Positions 18,101 through 27,180 of a DNA stretch of 64,000 nt are shown one piece after another. The DNA is taken from contig NZ_VXKJ01000026.1 of NCBI RefSeq assembly GCF_008693075.1, positions 17,423-81,422 on the forward strand. Direction: 5' to 3'. The notes below the pieces were generated by a model that had not been told where the DNA came from, searched no databases, and was given only the letters and a program-made list of their open reading frames with translations. Source of the stretch: Corynebacterium phocae (GTDB taxonomy: Bacteria > Actinomycetota > Actinomycetes > Mycobacteriales > Mycobacteriaceae). The position numbers and the translations under genes are program-made. Numbering within the stretch: the first letter of the stretch is position 1; every line of letters begins with the position of its first letter.

Positions 18101-18488
18101 AGGTCACCGATCCATAGGACGCCGCCAGGCTGAAGCCGGCGTCATAGTCGGCCGGGGGCAGGCCCTTCTCACCGCCGGAGCCGGTGGCGCCTTTAATGAG
18201 GAAGTAGCCCTGCGGCGCGATGTCCACGCGCGGCAGCCGCTTGGATTCCTTGAGCGCTCCCTGCTTGTCGTAATAAGCAATGTTGGTCCCGGCTAGGGAT
18301 AAAGGCTTATCCGTGGGGTTATAAAGCTCAATGAAGTCAGAGTCGTAGAGCGCCCCGGAGTTTCCGCCGCCGCCGTGGACCTCGTTGATGACAATGCTGT
18401 CACCTGCAGGGGCGGCGTAGGCGGTAGGGGTTGTCAAGGACGTAACTAGCGCGGCAATGCTCAAGATACCTAGGCGCTGAGGGGACAT
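15135..18488 (-). CDS. ExeM/NucH-family extracellular endonuclease with collagen-like repeats and membrane anchor
   Basis: An 1117-residue surface nuclease. A signal peptide ends near residue 25 (AYA). A lamin-tail domain follows (residues about 30-170: [12 protein letters not shown] and [10 protein letters not shown]), then an OB-like domain (about 210-400), then the endonuclease/exonuclease/phosphatase domain (about 480-790) with VEVEN, MGDFNAN and SDHDPLKV catalytic motifs. Residues about 938-985 hold fifteen Gly-X-Y triplets built from a 12-residue block, and a second short run ([16 protein letters not shown]) follows. A C-terminal membrane helix ([20 protein letters not shown]) anchors it. 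It should degrade extracellular DNA for nutrient gain or biofilm release. ATG 18488 is preceded by GGAGG. Confidence 0.9.
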   Translation of the reverse strand: MSPQRLGILSIAALVTSLTTPTAYAAPAGDSIVINEVHGGGGNSGALYDSDFIELYNPTDKPLSLAGTNIAYYDKQGALKESKRLPRVDIAPQGYFLIKGATGSGGEKGLPPADYDAGFSLAASYGSVTLSSEEAGIIDKVGYGASGLFESRPATGHSNAKSVSRTNGQDTDNNAADFQAGDPTPQNATGNYPDLLPAYQVITPIADIQGTEMESTMQGQEVNTEGVVTGVWKEGGFDGFTIQTAGTGTAPHAADAPSHGIFISVPAGTDYPELGQSVKVTGTVREKYEDTQIRAKSIEVIEDLAPVTPLKIDELPMGDKAREAYENMLIQPGVHTVTDHYDLHVNGTVGLNGGTKPLYAPTEHHLPSHDDNSPTQRLLRENPQRIIYLDDGRTGDYTAGDKDTPVPYLSQDGGQTIKTLRLTDQVRFQQPVLLRYAYGHWTLQPQAPVTGNSTSSELPISWEVSRPQAPEMDSEYTIGAFNVLNYFISLGTEYGDSASTDKDGNPIKVKEGTTRGAWNEENFKRQQAKIVSAINQLNTDIVTLVEVENTYAVTGDLNRRDDALAHLTEELNKAGGNWKFVPSPANVPVKGDVVRTAFIYNPDKFTPVGESRIYKHDAFYRSAREPMAQEFASVTDPNAEHIVVVANHFKSKGYVKAGGEDRHDGQGNNAIFRDEQSRAVLEFVDAQTDWADKPIFLMGDFNANTHENALNIFRDAGYSVPAENYDTSTSFMYDGRLGTLDHLIVNEQAAGKISDVQVWDINADEPRAFEYSEYNQNVVNFYDQSPYRSSDHDPLKVGFHLKDDVFSEFRKSTHATENDIVSIPLPTALRGEMANVVDSDFVAIDDLPGGLSYDSASENLKPLGYKDGHFHFKILDVKPEGEKLAVSIKQNSPERTASTLTVMAADSPRIVDRFETTDDGHLWVFYTNGTSQDLGNVVGPQGPQGNTGPAGPQGPQGNTGPAGPQGPQGNTGPAGPQGPQGAPGGGITKVQTNGAGHLLITLSDGTVKDLGPLSQLQGQDGKAGQDGRDGHDGRGIASINSAADGRWEIHYTDGTTEVVEAPSRGETGSSDSSQWWIPATVVAAIITIATLLLSALQLPGVGPLFQRIYDHLPLHIR
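15541..15675 (-). repeat. 36-bp tandem repeat encoding collagen-like triplets
   Basis: Three identical 36-base units plus a partial fourth encode [12 protein letters not shown] blocks of the nuclease. Their identity at DNA level, not only at protein level, indicates recent expansion, and copy number probably varies between strains. Units are multiples of three, so changes keep the frame. Confidence 0.9.
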
Positions 18489-18561
18489 GGTTAGCCTCCA
18501 AGGGTTGGGGTTGGATGCTTAAAAGTTTAGCTGGATAGGTTTTCGCTCCCCAATCGCGATA

Positions 18562-18567
18562 GACTGA
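18562..18567 (+). promoter_or_regulatory. -10 box of the purSQL operon
   Basis: TAGACT fits the TAnnnT consensus about 40 bases before the purS ATG; the purS leader is therefore roughly 30 bases. No PurR-type operator is evident. Confidence 0.4.
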
Positions 18568-18606
18568 GCAGGCATTTGTAGCTACGCACAGTAAGGCAGA
18601 AAAATC

Positions 18607-18840
18607 ATGGCTCGTGTTGTTGTCAATGTCATGCCCAAGGCAGAAATCCTGGACCCGCAGGGACAAGCAGTTGTCCGCGCGCTGGGTCGAATTGGTGTTT
18701 CCGGGGTCAATGACGTCCGTCAGGGAAAGCGTTTTGAAATCGAAGTAGATGACTCGGTATCCAAGGAAGACCTGCACAAAGTTGCAGAGACCTTGCTTGC
18801 CAACACCGTTATCGAGGACTTTACCGTGGAGGTCTCCTAA
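18607..18840 (+). CDS. purS: Phosphoribosylformylglycinamidine synthase subunit PurS
   Basis: A 77-residue protein of the usual size. PurS bridges PurQ and PurL in the split FGAM synthase of Gram-positives. The fold is recognisable from VVVNVMPKAEILDPQG and the VRQGKRFEIEVD strand. The stop TAA at 18838-18840 directly touches the GTG start of purQ, so the three genes purS, purQ and purL form one tightly coupled operon. Confidence 0.95.
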   Translation: MARVVVNVMPKAEILDPQGQAVVRALGRIGVSGVNDVRQGKRFEIEVDDSVSKEDLHKVAETLLANTVIEDFTVEVS

Positions 18841-19518
18841 GTGAGTGCAAAGATTGGTGTCATTACCTTTCCCGGCACCTTGGATGACGTAGACGCCGCG
18901 CGTGCGGTGCGTCTGGCTGGTGCGGAAGCCGTGAGCCTGTGGCACGCGGATGAAGACTTGAAAAACGTTGACGCCGTAGTAGTACCCGGCGGGTTTTCTT
19001 ACGGGGACTACCTGCGCACCGGCGCAATTTCTGCGCTGGCGCCAGTCATGCGCGCCGTGATTGACGCCGCCGGCAAAGGAATGCCCGTCCTGGGCATTTG
19101 CAACGGCTTCCAGATTCTGACTGAAGCCGGCCTGCTGCCGGGCGCGCTGACCCGCAACAAGGGCCTGCACTTCCACTGCGTGGACACTTTCCTGACCGTG
19201 GATAACGCCAACACGGCGTGGACCACCGAGTTTGAGTCCGGTTCCAAGATCCTGGTTCCGGCTAAGCACGGGGAGGGCCGCTTCCAGGCCAGCGCTGAAA
19301 CAGTGAAGCAGCTGGAGGAAGAAGGCCGCGTGGTCTTCCGCTATACGGATAACTTCAACGGCTCCGTCAACGACATTGCCGGAATCACCAATGAGACCGG
19401 CCGCGTGGTTGGACTCATGCCGCACCCAGAGCACGCCGTAGAGACCCTCACCGGGCCGTCCACGGATGGTCTGGGTCTTTTTGTCTCCGCCATCAACGCT
19501 ATTACCAAAGGAGCTTAA
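18841..19518 (+). CDS. purQ: Phosphoribosylformylglycinamidine synthase, glutamine amidotransferase subunit PurQ
   Basis: A 225-residue class I glutaminase. Nucleophile Cys87 lies in LGICNGFQ; His195 and Glu197 in MPHPEH complete the triad. It delivers ammonia to PurL for conversion of FGAR to FGAM. The GTG start follows the purS stop without a gap, and purL starts 3 bases after its stop. Confidence 0.97.
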   Translation: MSAKIGVITFPGTLDDVDAARAVRLAGAEAVSLWHADEDLKNVDAVVVPGGFSYGDYLRTGAISALAPVMRAVIDAAGKGMPVLGICNGFQILTEAGLLPGALTRNKGLHFHCVDTFLTVDNANTAWTTEFESGSKILVPAKHGEGRFQASAETVKQLEEEGRVVFRYTDNFNGSVNDIAGITNETGRVVGLMPHPEHAVETLTGPSTDGLGLFVSAINAITKGA

Positions 19519-19521
19519 CCC

Positions 19522-21786
19522 GTGACCGTTCATAACGACACCGTTGAGCAAGCAACCTCTAGCCCGGAGCAGGCGCAGCCCTACCGCGAGCTGGGGCTCA
19601 AAGACGATGAGTACGCCCGCATCAAAGACATCCTGGGCCGCCGCCCCACCGACGCGGAGCTGACCATGTACTCCGTCATGTGGTCCGAGCACTGCTCGTA
19701 CAAGTCCTCCAAGACGCACCTGCGCTACTTCGGTGAGACCATGACCGCGGAGATGGGTGAGAAGATCCTAGCCGGTATTGGTGAAAACGCCGGCGTGGTA
19801 GACATCGGAGACGGCAACGCGGTGACCTTCCGCGTGGAGTCCCACAACCACCCCTCCTACGTGGAGCCGCACCAGGGTGCAGCCACCGGCGTAGGCGGAA
19901 TTGTCCGCGACATCATGGCCATGGGCGCACGCCCCATCGCCGTGATGGACCAGCTGCGCTTCGGCGCTGCCGATGCCCCCGACACCAAGCGCGTCCTGCC
20001 CGGCGTCGTGGATGGCATTTCCCACTACGGCAACTGCCTGGGCCTGCCCAACATTGGCGGGGAAACCGTTTTTGATGACTCCTATGCCGGCAACCCGCTG
20101 GTCAACGCCCTGTGCGTGGGCACTCTGCGGGTGGATGACCTCAAGCTGGCCTTTGCCTCTGGCAAGGGCAACAAGGTTATCTTGTTCGGCTCCCGCACCG
20201 GACTAGACGGGATTGGCGGGGTGTCCGTACTGGCGTCCGACACCTTCGAAGACGGAGCGGAGCGCAAACTGCCCGCAGTGCAGGTAGGCGACCCCTTCGC
20301 GGAGAAGGTCCTCATTGAGTGCTGCCTGGACCTCTACCACGCCGGCGTGGTCGTGGGCATCCAGGACTTGGGCGGCGCGGGCTTGGCCTGTGCGACCTCT
20401 GAACTGGCGGCATCGGGAGATGGTGGCATGGAAATCAATTTGGACGCCGTACCGCTGCGCGCAGAAAACATGACCGCCGCGGAAATCCTGGCCTCCGAAT
20501 CCCAAGAGCGCATGTGCGCCGTGGTGGCCCCGGAGAACGTGGACAAGTTCCTAGAAATCTGCGCCCACTGGGACGTCACCTGCGCCGAAATCGGTGAGGT
20601 CACCGACGGCACCCGCCTTATCATCCGCCATCAGGGTGAAGTAGTGGTGGACGCGCCGCCGTCAACCATCGCTGATGAGGCCCCGGAATACAACCGCCCC
20701 TACGCCCGGCCTGAGTGGCAAGACGAGCTGCAGAAATTCACCGGCGTGCCCACCGCACCGCTGGGTGAGGCCCTCACCAAGCTGGTTGCCTCCCCCGCAC
20801 TGTGCTCCCGTGATTTCATCACCAACCAATACGACCGCTACGTGCGCGGCAACACCGTGCAAGCCAGCCACTCCGACTCCGGCGTGCTGCGCATTGATGA
20901 GGAAACCGGGCGCGGCGTGGCGGTGTCCGCTGACGCCTCTGGCCGCTACACCAAGCTCGAACCCAACACCGGCGCACGCCTGGCCCTGGCGGAGGCCTAC
21001 CGCAACGTGGCCGTCACCGGCGCCACCCCGGTGGCTATCACCAACTGCCTGAACTACGGCTCCCCGGAAAACCCGGACGTGATGTGGCAGTTCCGCGAGT
21101 CCGTGCACGGCCTGGCCGACGGCGCCGTGGAGCTGGGTATTCCCGTCTCCGGCGGCAACGTGTCCTTCTACAACCAGACCGGTGATGAGCCCATCCTGCC
21201 CACTCCCGTGGTGGGCGTGCTGGGCGTATTCGATGACGTCTCCAAGTCCATCGGCCACAGCGTCTCCAAGCCCGCGGAGCTCATCTTGTTGGGTGAGACC
21301 ATGGATGAGTTTGGCGGTTCCATCTGGCAGCAAGTCTCCACTGGTGAGCTGGGCGGCCTGCCGCCCAAGGTGGACCTGGCCAATGAAAAGCGCCTGGTGG
21401 ACTTCTTTAGCGGTGCTGAAGACGTCTTGGCTGCGCACGACCTGTCCGAGGGCGGCCTAGCAGTGGCCGCGTTTGAGATGGTAAAGCGCGCCGGGCTGGG
21501 AGTGGACCTGGACTTGTCCGCCGTCCACGCGGATGACTTCGTGGCGGCCTTCTCCGAGTCCGCCTCCCGCGCGCTCGTAGCTTGTGACGCTGAGCGTGTG
21601 GACGCCGTGCTGGCCCGCGCCGCTGAATGCGGTGTACCGGCTGTACGCGTGGGCGCGGTCAATGACTCCGGCAACTTCACCTTCGGTGGCCAGACCGTGG
21701 CCGTGGCTGACCTGGTTGCCGCCTGGTCCGCCACGCTGCCCGACCTTTTTGGTCACGCGGTGGGCGCTAACTCCGTAGTGGAGTAA
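19522..21786 (+). CDS. purL: Phosphoribosylformylglycinamidine synthase subunit PurL
   Basis: A 754-residue large subunit in the short, three-component form. Two AIRS-type halves are seen: the first with [12 protein letters not shown] and [12 protein letters not shown], the second with [12 protein letters not shown] and [12 protein letters not shown]. It binds FGAR and ATP and makes FGAM with ammonia from PurQ. The GTG start at 19522 follows AAAGGAG at the purQ end. A strong hairpin at 21802-21828 closes the operon. Confidence 0.97.
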   Translation: MTVHNDTVEQATSSPEQAQPYRELGLKDDEYARIKDILGRRPTDAELTMYSVMWSEHCSYKSSKTHLRYFGETMTAEMGEKILAGIGENAGVVDIGDGNAVTFRVESHNHPSYVEPHQGAATGVGGIVRDIMAMGARPIAVMDQLRFGAADAPDTKRVLPGVVDGISHYGNCLGLPNIGGETVFDDSYAGNPLVNALCVGTLRVDDLKLAFASGKGNKVILFGSRTGLDGIGGVSVLASDTFEDGAERKLPAVQVGDPFAEKVLIECCLDLYHAGVVVGIQDLGGAGLACATSELAASGDGGMEINLDAVPLRAENMTAAEILASESQERMCAVVAPENVDKFLEICAHWDVTCAEIGEVTDGTRLIIRHQGEVVVDAPPSTIADEAPEYNRPYARPEWQDELQKFTGVPTAPLGEALTKLVASPALCSRDFITNQYDRYVRGNTVQASHSDSGVLRIDEETGRGVAVSADASGRYTKLEPNTGARLALAEAYRNVAVTGATPVAITNCLNYGSPENPDVMWQFRESVHGLADGAVELGIPVSGGNVSFYNQTGDEPILPTPVVGVLGVFDDVSKSIGHSVSKPAELILLGETMDEFGGSIWQQVSTGELGGLPPKVDLANEKRLVDFFSGAEDVLAAHDLSEGGLAVAAFEMVKRAGLGVDLDLSAVHADDFVAAFSESASRALVACDAERVDAVLARAAECGVPAVRVGAVNDSGNFTFGGQTVAVADLVAAWSATLPDLFGHAVGANSVVE

Positions 21787-21801
21787 AGCGCACCTCTGAC
21801 C

Positions 21802-21828
21802 GGCCGGCCCCCTTGCTTGGGGCCGGCC
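21802..21828 (+). terminator. Terminator of purSQL
   Basis: A perfect 10-base stem GGCCGGCCCC / GGGGCCGGCC with a 7-base loop, 15 bases after the purL stop. Only TT follows, so it is GC-strong but U-poor. Confidence 0.65.
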
Positions 21829-21860
21829 TTCGCGGTTGTACGGCCCATTGTTGTTAGCTC

Positions 21861-22060
21861 AGCCGGTGCCCGGTGACGTTGGTTGGTAGATAACCTCCGG
21901 CGACGCCTGTACCTCTTTCCAGTTTGCGCCGGGACGGTGTCGTTCGTTGGTAGAAAATCTCTGGCGACGCCTGTACCTCTTTCCAGTTTGCGCCGGGACA
22001 GTGTCGTTCGTTGGTAGATAATCTCTGGCGACGCCTGGTTTAGGACTTATCTACCAATGG
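21861..22060. repeat. 64-bp tandem repeat block with TTGGTAGATAA motif and inverted copy
   Basis: Units at 21901-21964 and 21965-22028 are 64 bases long and differ at two positions. A diverged half unit precedes them (21861-21900) and a 10-base start of another follows. Each unit contains GTTGGTAGAtaA; at 22050-22060 the inverse, TTATCTACCAA, makes an 11-base perfect dyad with the last copy (22011-22021). No reading frame or CRISPR structure is present. It lies between purL and the converging esterase gene. Confidence 0.8.
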
Positions 22061-22078
22061 ACGGACATGTGGTGATCT

Positions 22079-23116
22079 TTAAAGATCGCGGGCGCCAATC
22101 GTGCGGGCGATAGTTTGGGCCCAGCTGACCTTCATCTCATGGGCAAAAAGCCCGAAGGTGTGCGCACCCAGCGGAGAGTAGTAATGGTTGACGCGAACTC
22201 CCGCCTGGCGGGCGGAGCGGACAAAGTCAGCGGTACACATGTTGGATACCCGCTCAACCAGCTGGGGGCCAATAGCTGACTTCAAGGACTGGGAACCAAT
22301 GTCCGGGCCGCCGGGAATTCCGGAGGCGGAAGCAGTGAAAACCTCAACGTCGCGCAGGAGGTGCAAGTTGGACGCGGGGTCATTGTTGCGCCAGGCGGGA
22401 CCGCCCGGCAGGCCCCAAGCGTTCATGGAACTGCCACCGCCGGAGGACATCATGGCTGAGGCTACCGTCGCGCCTAGAGGACTAGACTGCATTGGGCATC
22501 CAGAGTAGGAAGCAGCGGCGCGGAAACGTGCTGAATTGTGCGCAGCGATGTTTAAGGCGGCGGCACCGGTGGAAGAAAGCCCCGCTACGGCATCTACCCC
22601 AGTTCCGCCAAAAGCCGCGTCAATAAGCGGTGGAAGTTCGCGTCCAACGTAGGTACTCCACCTGTTGACACCAAGAATTGGGTCAGGGGAGCTCCAGTCG
22701 GTGTACAGGGAATACGGTCCACCCAGCGGCATGACAACGTTGACGTTTTTTCGAGCAAACCAGGGTTTGACGTCAGTACTGACCAGCCAGTTGAGGCCTT
22801 GTTGCCCGCCCTCAATTCCTGGAAGCAGGTAGAAGCTGGGGCGCGGGCCCGGAGCATTTTCGGGGACTAGGACGTTATTTTCAATTATGGCGCGGTTGGC
22901 AGGCGACCACACGCGCACGCGCCAGTGGTTAGCGTGGACGTGGGTCTTTTCCACGATGAAGGCGTTGTTTCCCAACCACGGCTGCGGGTTGTTGGCCAGG
23001 GTTTCTGCGACTTTTCCGGGAAGGTGGCTGGAAAGTTGGGCGTTGGCCACCGCCGGGGTGGTGAGCAAGCAGGCGCTGAGAGCAAGAGCGATCTTGAGGG
23101 GAGAAGAAAAAACCAT
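22079..23116 (-). CDS. Secreted corynomycolyltransferase-type esterase (antigen 85 family)
   Basis: A 345-residue protein with a signal peptide (cleavage about residue 26, ANA) and the esterase-D/antigen 85 alpha/beta hydrolase fold. Visible are YLLPGIEGG, WFARKNVNVVMPLGG, the TDWSSPDP segment and the nucleophile elbow GLSSTGAAAL; the catalytic His is probably in GAHTFGLF. Such enzymes move mycolic acids from trehalose monomycolate onto arabinogalactan or trehalose in the outer envelope. The canonical Trp/Tyr-rich mycolate motifs are only partly conserved, so another ester substrate is possible. Confidence 0.85.
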   Translation of the reverse strand: MVFSSPLKIALALSACLLTTPAVANAQLSSHLPGKVAETLANNPQPWLGNNAFIVEKTHVHANHWRVRVWSPANRAIIENNVLVPENAPGPRPSFYLLPGIEGGQQGLNWLVSTDVKPWFARKNVNVVMPLGGPYSLYTDWSSPDPILGVNRWSTYVGRELPPLIDAAFGGTGVDAVAGLSSTGAAALNIAAHNSARFRAAASYSGCPMQSSPLGATVASAMMSSGGGSSMNAWGLPGGPAWRNNDPASNLHLLRDVEVFTASASGIPGGPDIGSQSLKSAIGPQLVERVSNMCTADFVRSARQAGVRVNHYYSPLGAHTFGLFAHEMKVSWAQTIARTIGARDL

Positions 23117-23438
23117 AGCTAGATCTTATCGTGTTTGGTTGCCGGGCGGGCTATTAAACCTCTAAAACATCCGCAGCCCGCACCTGCTAAGCTTACGCCA
23201 GCGTAGGTTAGGTGCGCAGGCCGGTTGCGCAGGCCGGGTACGTAGGCTTGATGCGTAGGTGGCTTGATGCATAGGTTGGCCGCGCTGGCCGCGATTGTGT
23301 GCAGCTGGCAGGGTGGTTGAACTTCCGCCATCACGGGGAGCACTGTGCAGACCGCCCGTGTGCCGGATGACCCCGGGGCCTGCGGCCAGGGGTAACTGGG
23401 CCACCAAGCCCCGCCCAACTTTAGTGAAAGGAGCCCCG
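23117..23438. repeat. Intergenic stretch with short imperfect direct repeats
   Basis: GCGCAGGCCGG occurs at 23214-23224 and 23227-23237, followed by diverged copies of GTAGGCTTGATGC up to about 23278. No gene is convincing here; the long frame beginning near 23295 is the open upstream part of the hemolysin III gene. Confidence 0.6.
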
Positions 23439-24131
23439 GTGGTAGAAAAGCGCCCAGAAACCGTGATTGAAAAGACGCTCTTAGTGGCGGACAGGGGGCC
23501 GCGCCCGCTGGTGCGTGGCTGGTTGCATGCGGGCGCGGCGCTGCTATCGCTGATAGTTGCCACGGTGCTGGCCACCTTTTCCTGGATGACACTGGCGTGG
23601 TGGCAGGCCCTAGGAGTGAACGTTTATTGCCTGGGGTTGGTGGTTTTGTTCGGGGTTTCGGCTGCTTATCACCTTATCCCGTGGCGGTCCCCGGCTACGG
23701 TGGCGTGGTGGCGCCGGGCGGACCACGCCGTTATCGCAGTATTTATTGCCGCCACGTACACGCCCATGCTGCTAATTGTGACCCCGGATGCCTGGTGGAT
23801 GCTGCTGATAGCGTGGGTGGGCGCGGCCGCGGCGGCGGTGCTGAACCTAGCGTGGATTGAGCACCCGCGGGCGCTGGACGTGGTGGTCTATCTTTCTTTG
23901 GGGTGGCTTATCATCCCCCTGATTCCCCAAGTCTGGTCCCACGCGGGAGCCGGAGTGGTGTGGCTGCTGTTTGCCGGCGGGGTCATTTATTCCCTGGGGG
24001 CGCTGGTGTACGGGTTTAAGTGGCCCGGCCGCAACGCCCGGTGGTTTGGCTATCACGAGCATTTCCACGCCGCCACGGTAGTAGCGGCAGCCATTCATTT
24101 GGTGGCCATGTGGATAGTGGTGGCGCGCTAG
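23439..24131 (+). CDS. Hemolysin III / TrhA family seven-helix membrane protein
   Basis: A 230-residue integral membrane protein of the PAQR-like hemolysin III family with seven hydrophobic helices. Conserved metal-site features are SAAYH after helix 2, RRADHA before helix 3 and HEHFH in the last loop. Bacterial members influence membrane fluidity and energetics; the name reflects early cytolysis assays, not a proven toxin role. GTG 23439 is chosen because AAAGGAG (23427-23433) is 5 bases upstream; the frame also has GTG at 23424. Confidence 0.85.
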   Translation: MVEKRPETVIEKTLLVADRGPRPLVRGWLHAGAALLSLIVATVLATFSWMTLAWWQALGVNVYCLGLVVLFGVSAAYHLIPWRSPATVAWWRRADHAVIAVFIAATYTPMLLIVTPDAWWMLLIAWVGAAAAAVLNLAWIEHPRALDVVVYLSLGWLIIPLIPQVWSHAGAGVVWLLFAGGVIYSLGALVYGFKWPGRNARWFGYHEHFHAATVVAAAIHLVAMWIVVAR

Positions 24132-24148
24132 TTGGTCTGCCCTCCATC

Positions 24149-24240
24149 TGGTGCGCGGGCTAGTCGGTGCACGGGCTAGCTGGTGTGCGGGGCTAGTCGG
24201 TGCGCGAGCTGGCTGGTGTGCGTACTAGCCGGCGTGCGCG
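24149..24240. repeat. Degenerate about 16-bp minisatellite
   Basis: About six imperfect units of the form GCTAGTCGGTGYGCGG lie between the hemolysin III and thioesterase genes and reach the thioesterase stop codon. Units differ at several bases, so this is an old array. Confidence 0.6.
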
Positions 24241-25233
24241 TTAGTCGATGTGTTGGACGTTGAGCGGTGCCACCAAAGGTTGCGGGGAGTACTTACCGCG
24301 CAGCTCGCGCAGAATGGTGGCGTGCTCGGCAAGCCGCTTATCCTCCGGGGTTTGCGGAGTGAATTGCCGCGCCATCACCGGGTTCCAGTCTTGGTCCATA
24401 GCCATGTAGGTCACGGTAGCGTGGATAGCGGTTTCCAGCTGGCTGCGGCCGTCCACTGGCGCTCCGGAGCGCACGTGCACGCTCATCTGCATGCTGCGCT
24501 TGTCAGTGCGCATCATACGCGCGTCAACCTCAATGAGGTCGCCGATGGAGATGGGCTTATAAAAACGAATTCCGCCGGCGTAGACCGCCACGGTGTGCTG
24601 CGCTGACCACTCGGTGGTACACGCCGTACCGGCTTCATCAATCCACTCCATGGCCGTACCGCCGTGGACTTTTCCGCCCCAGTTCACGTCCGTGGGTTTG
24701 GCAAGGAAGCGGTGGATCATGCGGGGGGCATCGGAAGGGCCGTTGTAAGTCTGTTTATCCATCTCCGCCTCGATGGCCTGACGCAGTTCAATCCGGGATT
24801 TGGCGGTCTCCATAACGCGGCGTTCTTCGTCCGTGGCAGGTTCAAAGCGAGGAACCTGGGTGGGTTTGTTAGTGGAGGGGTCCTTGGCCACGAAGATGAC
24901 CAGGCAGTCGCAAGCGCGGGTGAACACGCCTTCCCGGGGGTCAGCAGAACGGACTTCGTTGATGATGTGCATCGAGCTGCGGCCAGTAAGGGCTATGCGG
25001 GAGCGGACCTCCACAATGTGCCCGGAGGGGATAGGGCGGGTGAAGTGAATGTGTCCCACATACGCGGTCACGCAGTAGGCGCCGGACCACTGGGCGGCGC
25101 AGGCGTAGGCGGCTTTATCTATCCATTCGAGGACGCGTCCGCCGCCAATTCCCTGCGCGCCGGCAATAGTAATGTCGGTTGGGGAGGCCATAAAGCGCAG
25201 CGTGATGGACGGGGATTTTTCTGTATGGGGCAT
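24241..25233 (-). CDS. Double-hotdog acyl-CoA thioesterase
   Basis: A 330-residue protein with two 4HBT hotdog domains in tandem: [20 protein letters not shown] near residue 30 and [19 protein letters not shown] near residue 185, each followed by a GDLIEV-type strand. This layout is typical of cytosolic acyl-CoA hydrolases that release free fatty acids and CoA. ATG 25233 lies directly behind TATACT (25239-25244), so the mRNA is probably leaderless. The longer frame to 25560 runs over the divergent gene and is rejected. Promoters of the two divergent genes overlap. Confidence 0.88.
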   Translation of the reverse strand: MPHTEKSPSITLRFMASPTDITIAGAQGIGGGRVLEWIDKAAYACAAQWSGAYCVTAYVGHIHFTRPIPSGHIVEVRSRIALTGRSSMHIINEVRSADPREGVFTRACDCLVIFVAKDPSTNKPTQVPRFEPATDEERRVMETAKSRIELRQAIEAEMDKQTYNGPSDAPRMIHRFLAKPTDVNWGGKVHGGTAMEWIDEAGTACTTEWSAQHTVAVYAGGIRFYKPISIGDLIEVDARMMRTDKRSMQMSVHVRSGAPVDGRSQLETAIHATVTYMAMDQDWNPVMARQFTPQTPEDKRLAEHATILRELRGKYSPQPLVAPLNVQHID

Positions 25234-25238
25234 GCGTT

Positions 25239-25250
25239 CAAGTATAGAAT
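25239..25250. promoter_or_regulatory. Overlapping divergent -10 boxes (thioesterase / sterol-carrier protein)
   Basis: The same dozen bases read TATACT on the minus strand (5 bases before ATG 25233) and TAGAAT on the plus strand (25245-25250, 8 bases before ATG 25259). The two polymerases cannot bind together, so the genes may compete for transcription. Confidence 0.5.
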
Positions 25251-25258
25251 CTGGGGCT

Positions 25259-25630
25259 ATGGCAAAGAAATATGATCCGGAGGAGCTGCGTGTGGCGGTG
25301 GCGGAGGTCCGCGACTGGGTGGAAGGGCATGGGCCCACCCCACCCCGGGCGCAGGTAGCGCAGGCGGTGCGGCTCACGGCGCGGGCGGTGGCCCATGACG
25401 CGCCGGGGCATAGTGTGGAGTTGCGGGTGCCCCCGTTTGTGGCCGTGCAGTGCATAGATGGTCCGCGGCACACGCGCGGTACGCCGCCCAATGTGGTGGA
25501 GACGGATCCGCTGACGTGGCTCAAGTTGGCGTTGGGGCAGGTAAGCTTTGCTGATGCCACCGTGGCGGGCCAAGTAGACGCCTCCGGCGCGCGTGCGTCC
25601 GAAATTGCTCAGTGGGTGCCCGTGGTTTAG
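25259..25630 (+). CDS. Sterol-carrier family protein (Rv0807-like)
   Basis: A 123-residue protein starting at ATG 25259. It is the actinobacterial family that always precedes pur[69 protein letters not shown]. The fold is annotated as SCP2-like, but sterol binding has not been shown for this branch. Shared position with M. tuberculosis Rv0807 suggests a link with purine synthesis or its regulation. Start is leaderless after TAGAAT. Confidence 0.85.
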   Translation: MAKKYDPEELRVAVAEVRDWVEGHGPTPPRAQVAQAVRLTARAVAHDAPGHSVELRVPPFVAVQCIDGPRHTRGTPPNVVETDPLTWLKLALGQVSFADATVAGQVDASGARASEIAQWVPVV

Positions 25631-25664
25631 GGTTTGCCGTTTAGTTTTCTAGGGCTTTTGCAGT

Positions 25665-25677
25665 TATTATGGGGGCG
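25665..25677 (+). promoter_or_regulatory. -10 box giving leaderless purF
   Basis: TATTAT at 25665-25670 stands 6 bases before the GTG start at 25677; there is no Shine-Dalgarno. Confidence 0.45.
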
Positions 25678-27170
25678 TGAACTGCGCGACTGAAGTCAGT
25701 AACCTAGATGATCATGGTGAGAATGCTCCACAAGATGAATGTGGTGTATTTGGTATATGGGCCCCCGGTGAGGAAGTTTCTAAACTTACCTACTTTGGGC
25801 TATTTGCCCTCCAGCACCGCGGCCAGGAGGCCGCCGGAATTGCGGTGGGGGATGAAGACAGAATCTTAGTTTTTAAAGATATGGGCCTGGTGGCCAATAT
25901 CTTTGATGAATCCACCTTGAACTCCTTGCAGGGCAACGTGGGAGTGGGGCATACCCGCTATTCCACGGCCGGTGGCAAGGAATGGGCCAATGTCCAGCCC
26001 ATGCTCACTACCTCCCCCAACGGCGTGGATATCGCGCTGGGCCATAATGGCAACTTGGTTAACTACCTAGAGCTGCGTGATGAAACCATGAAGCGTGGTT
26101 TGGTGAAGTCAGGAAATGAGACGGTCTCTGACTCCATGTGCCTGTCTTTGCTGCTGGCGGACGGCGTGGGGGAAGACACCACCATTTTTGAGTCCGCCCG
26201 CGCGCTCTTGCCCAAGGTCAAGGGAGCTTTCAGCCTGACTTTCACTGACGGTCATACTCTCTACGCCGCGCGTGATGTGCACGGCGTGCGTCCGCTGTGT
26301 TTGGGTCGTTTGCCCAAGGGCTGGGTGGTGGCCTCAGAAACGTGCGCCCTTGATATCGTGGGCGCGCAGTTCATCAGGGAAATTGAGCCCGGTGAGATTG
26401 TGGCTATTGATGAAGCCGGGGTCCGTTCGGCGCGTTTCCAGGAAGAAAACCGCAACGGCTGCGTGTTTGAGTACGTCTATTTGGCGCGCCCGGACTCCAC
26501 CATCAAGGGCCGTTCTGTCAACGCCGCGCGCGTGGACATTGGCAAGCGTCTGGCCCGCATGTGGCCGGCTGAGGGTGCAGATATGGTCATCCCTGTTCCA
26601 GAATCCGGCAACCCGGCGGCGGTGGGCTACGCCCGGGAATCCGGCATCCCGTTTGGCCACGGGTTGGTCAAAAACGCCTACGTGGGCCGCACCTTCATCC
26701 AACCCACGCAAACCCTGCGGCAGCTGGGCATTCGCCTCAAACTCAACCCGTTGCGTGAGGTGATTGAGGGCAAGAAGCTAGTGGTTGTGGATGACTCCAT
26801 TGTGCGCGGCAACACCCAGCGCGCGCTCATCCGCATGCTGCGGGAGGCGGGTGCCGCTGAGGTACACGTTCGCATTGCCTCCCCGCCGGTGAAATGGCCG
26901 TGTTTTTACGGCATTGATTTCGCCTCACCAGCTGAACTGATTGCCAACATCACGGACTCCGAGGACCCAGAGATCATGGCGGAGGTCATCCGGGAGGCAA
27001 TCGGTGCGGACTCCTTGGGCTTTGTCACTACTGAAGAGATGATAGAGTCCACCCATCAACCTCGGAACGAGCTGTGCGCAGCTTGCTTTGACGGCAAATA
27101 TCCACTTGGCCTACCGGCCGGCAATCCCCATGCTGAGGCAGTAAAGAAGCTGCTCAGCGTCGACTCCTAA
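25677..27170 (+). CDS. purF: Amidophosphoribosyltransferase
   Basis: A 497-residue enzyme that makes phosphoribosylamine from PRPP and glutamine, the first committed purine step. The N-terminal nucleophile amidotransferase begins at Cys22 (DECGVFGIW), so residues 1-21 are a propeptide. The PRPP loop VVVDDSIVRGNT is near residue 365, and C-terminal Cys-containing segments of the [4Fe-4S]-type enzymes are present (CFYGIDFA, ELCAACFDG). Start GTG 25677 gives the family-typical propeptide length. purM follows after 10 bases. Confidence 0.96.
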   Translation: MNCATEVSNLDDHGENAPQDECGVFGIWAPGEEVSKLTYFGLFALQHRGQEAAGIAVGDEDRILVFKDMGLVANIFDESTLNSLQGNVGVGHTRYSTAGGKEWANVQPMLTTSPNGVDIALGHNGNLVNYLELRDETMKRGLVKSGNETVSDSMCLSLLLADGVGEDTTIFESARALLPKVKGAFSLTFTDGHTLYAARDVHGVRPLCLGRLPKGWVVASETCALDIVGAQFIREIEPGEIVAIDEAGVRSARFQEENRNGCVFEYVYLARPDSTIKGRSVNAARVDIGKRLARMWPAEGADMVIPVPESGNPAAVGYARESGIPFGHGLVKNAYVGRTFIQPTQTLRQLGIRLKLNPLREVIEGKKLVVVDDSIVRGNTQRALIRMLREAGAAEVHVRIASPPVKWPCFYGIDFASPAELIANITDSEDPEIMAEVIREAIGADSLGFVTTEEMIESTHQPRNELCAACFDGKYPLGLPAGNPHAEAVKKLLSVDS

Positions 27171-27180
27171 AGGATTTTTC

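Noticed and set aside
20662..21438. 258-residue minus-strand frame
   Set aside because: Antisense of purL; composition is typical of reverse frames in GC-rich coding DNA.
21901..22028. 64-bp repeats as a CRISPR array
   Set aside because: The units are directly contiguous with no unique spacers, and no cas genes are present.
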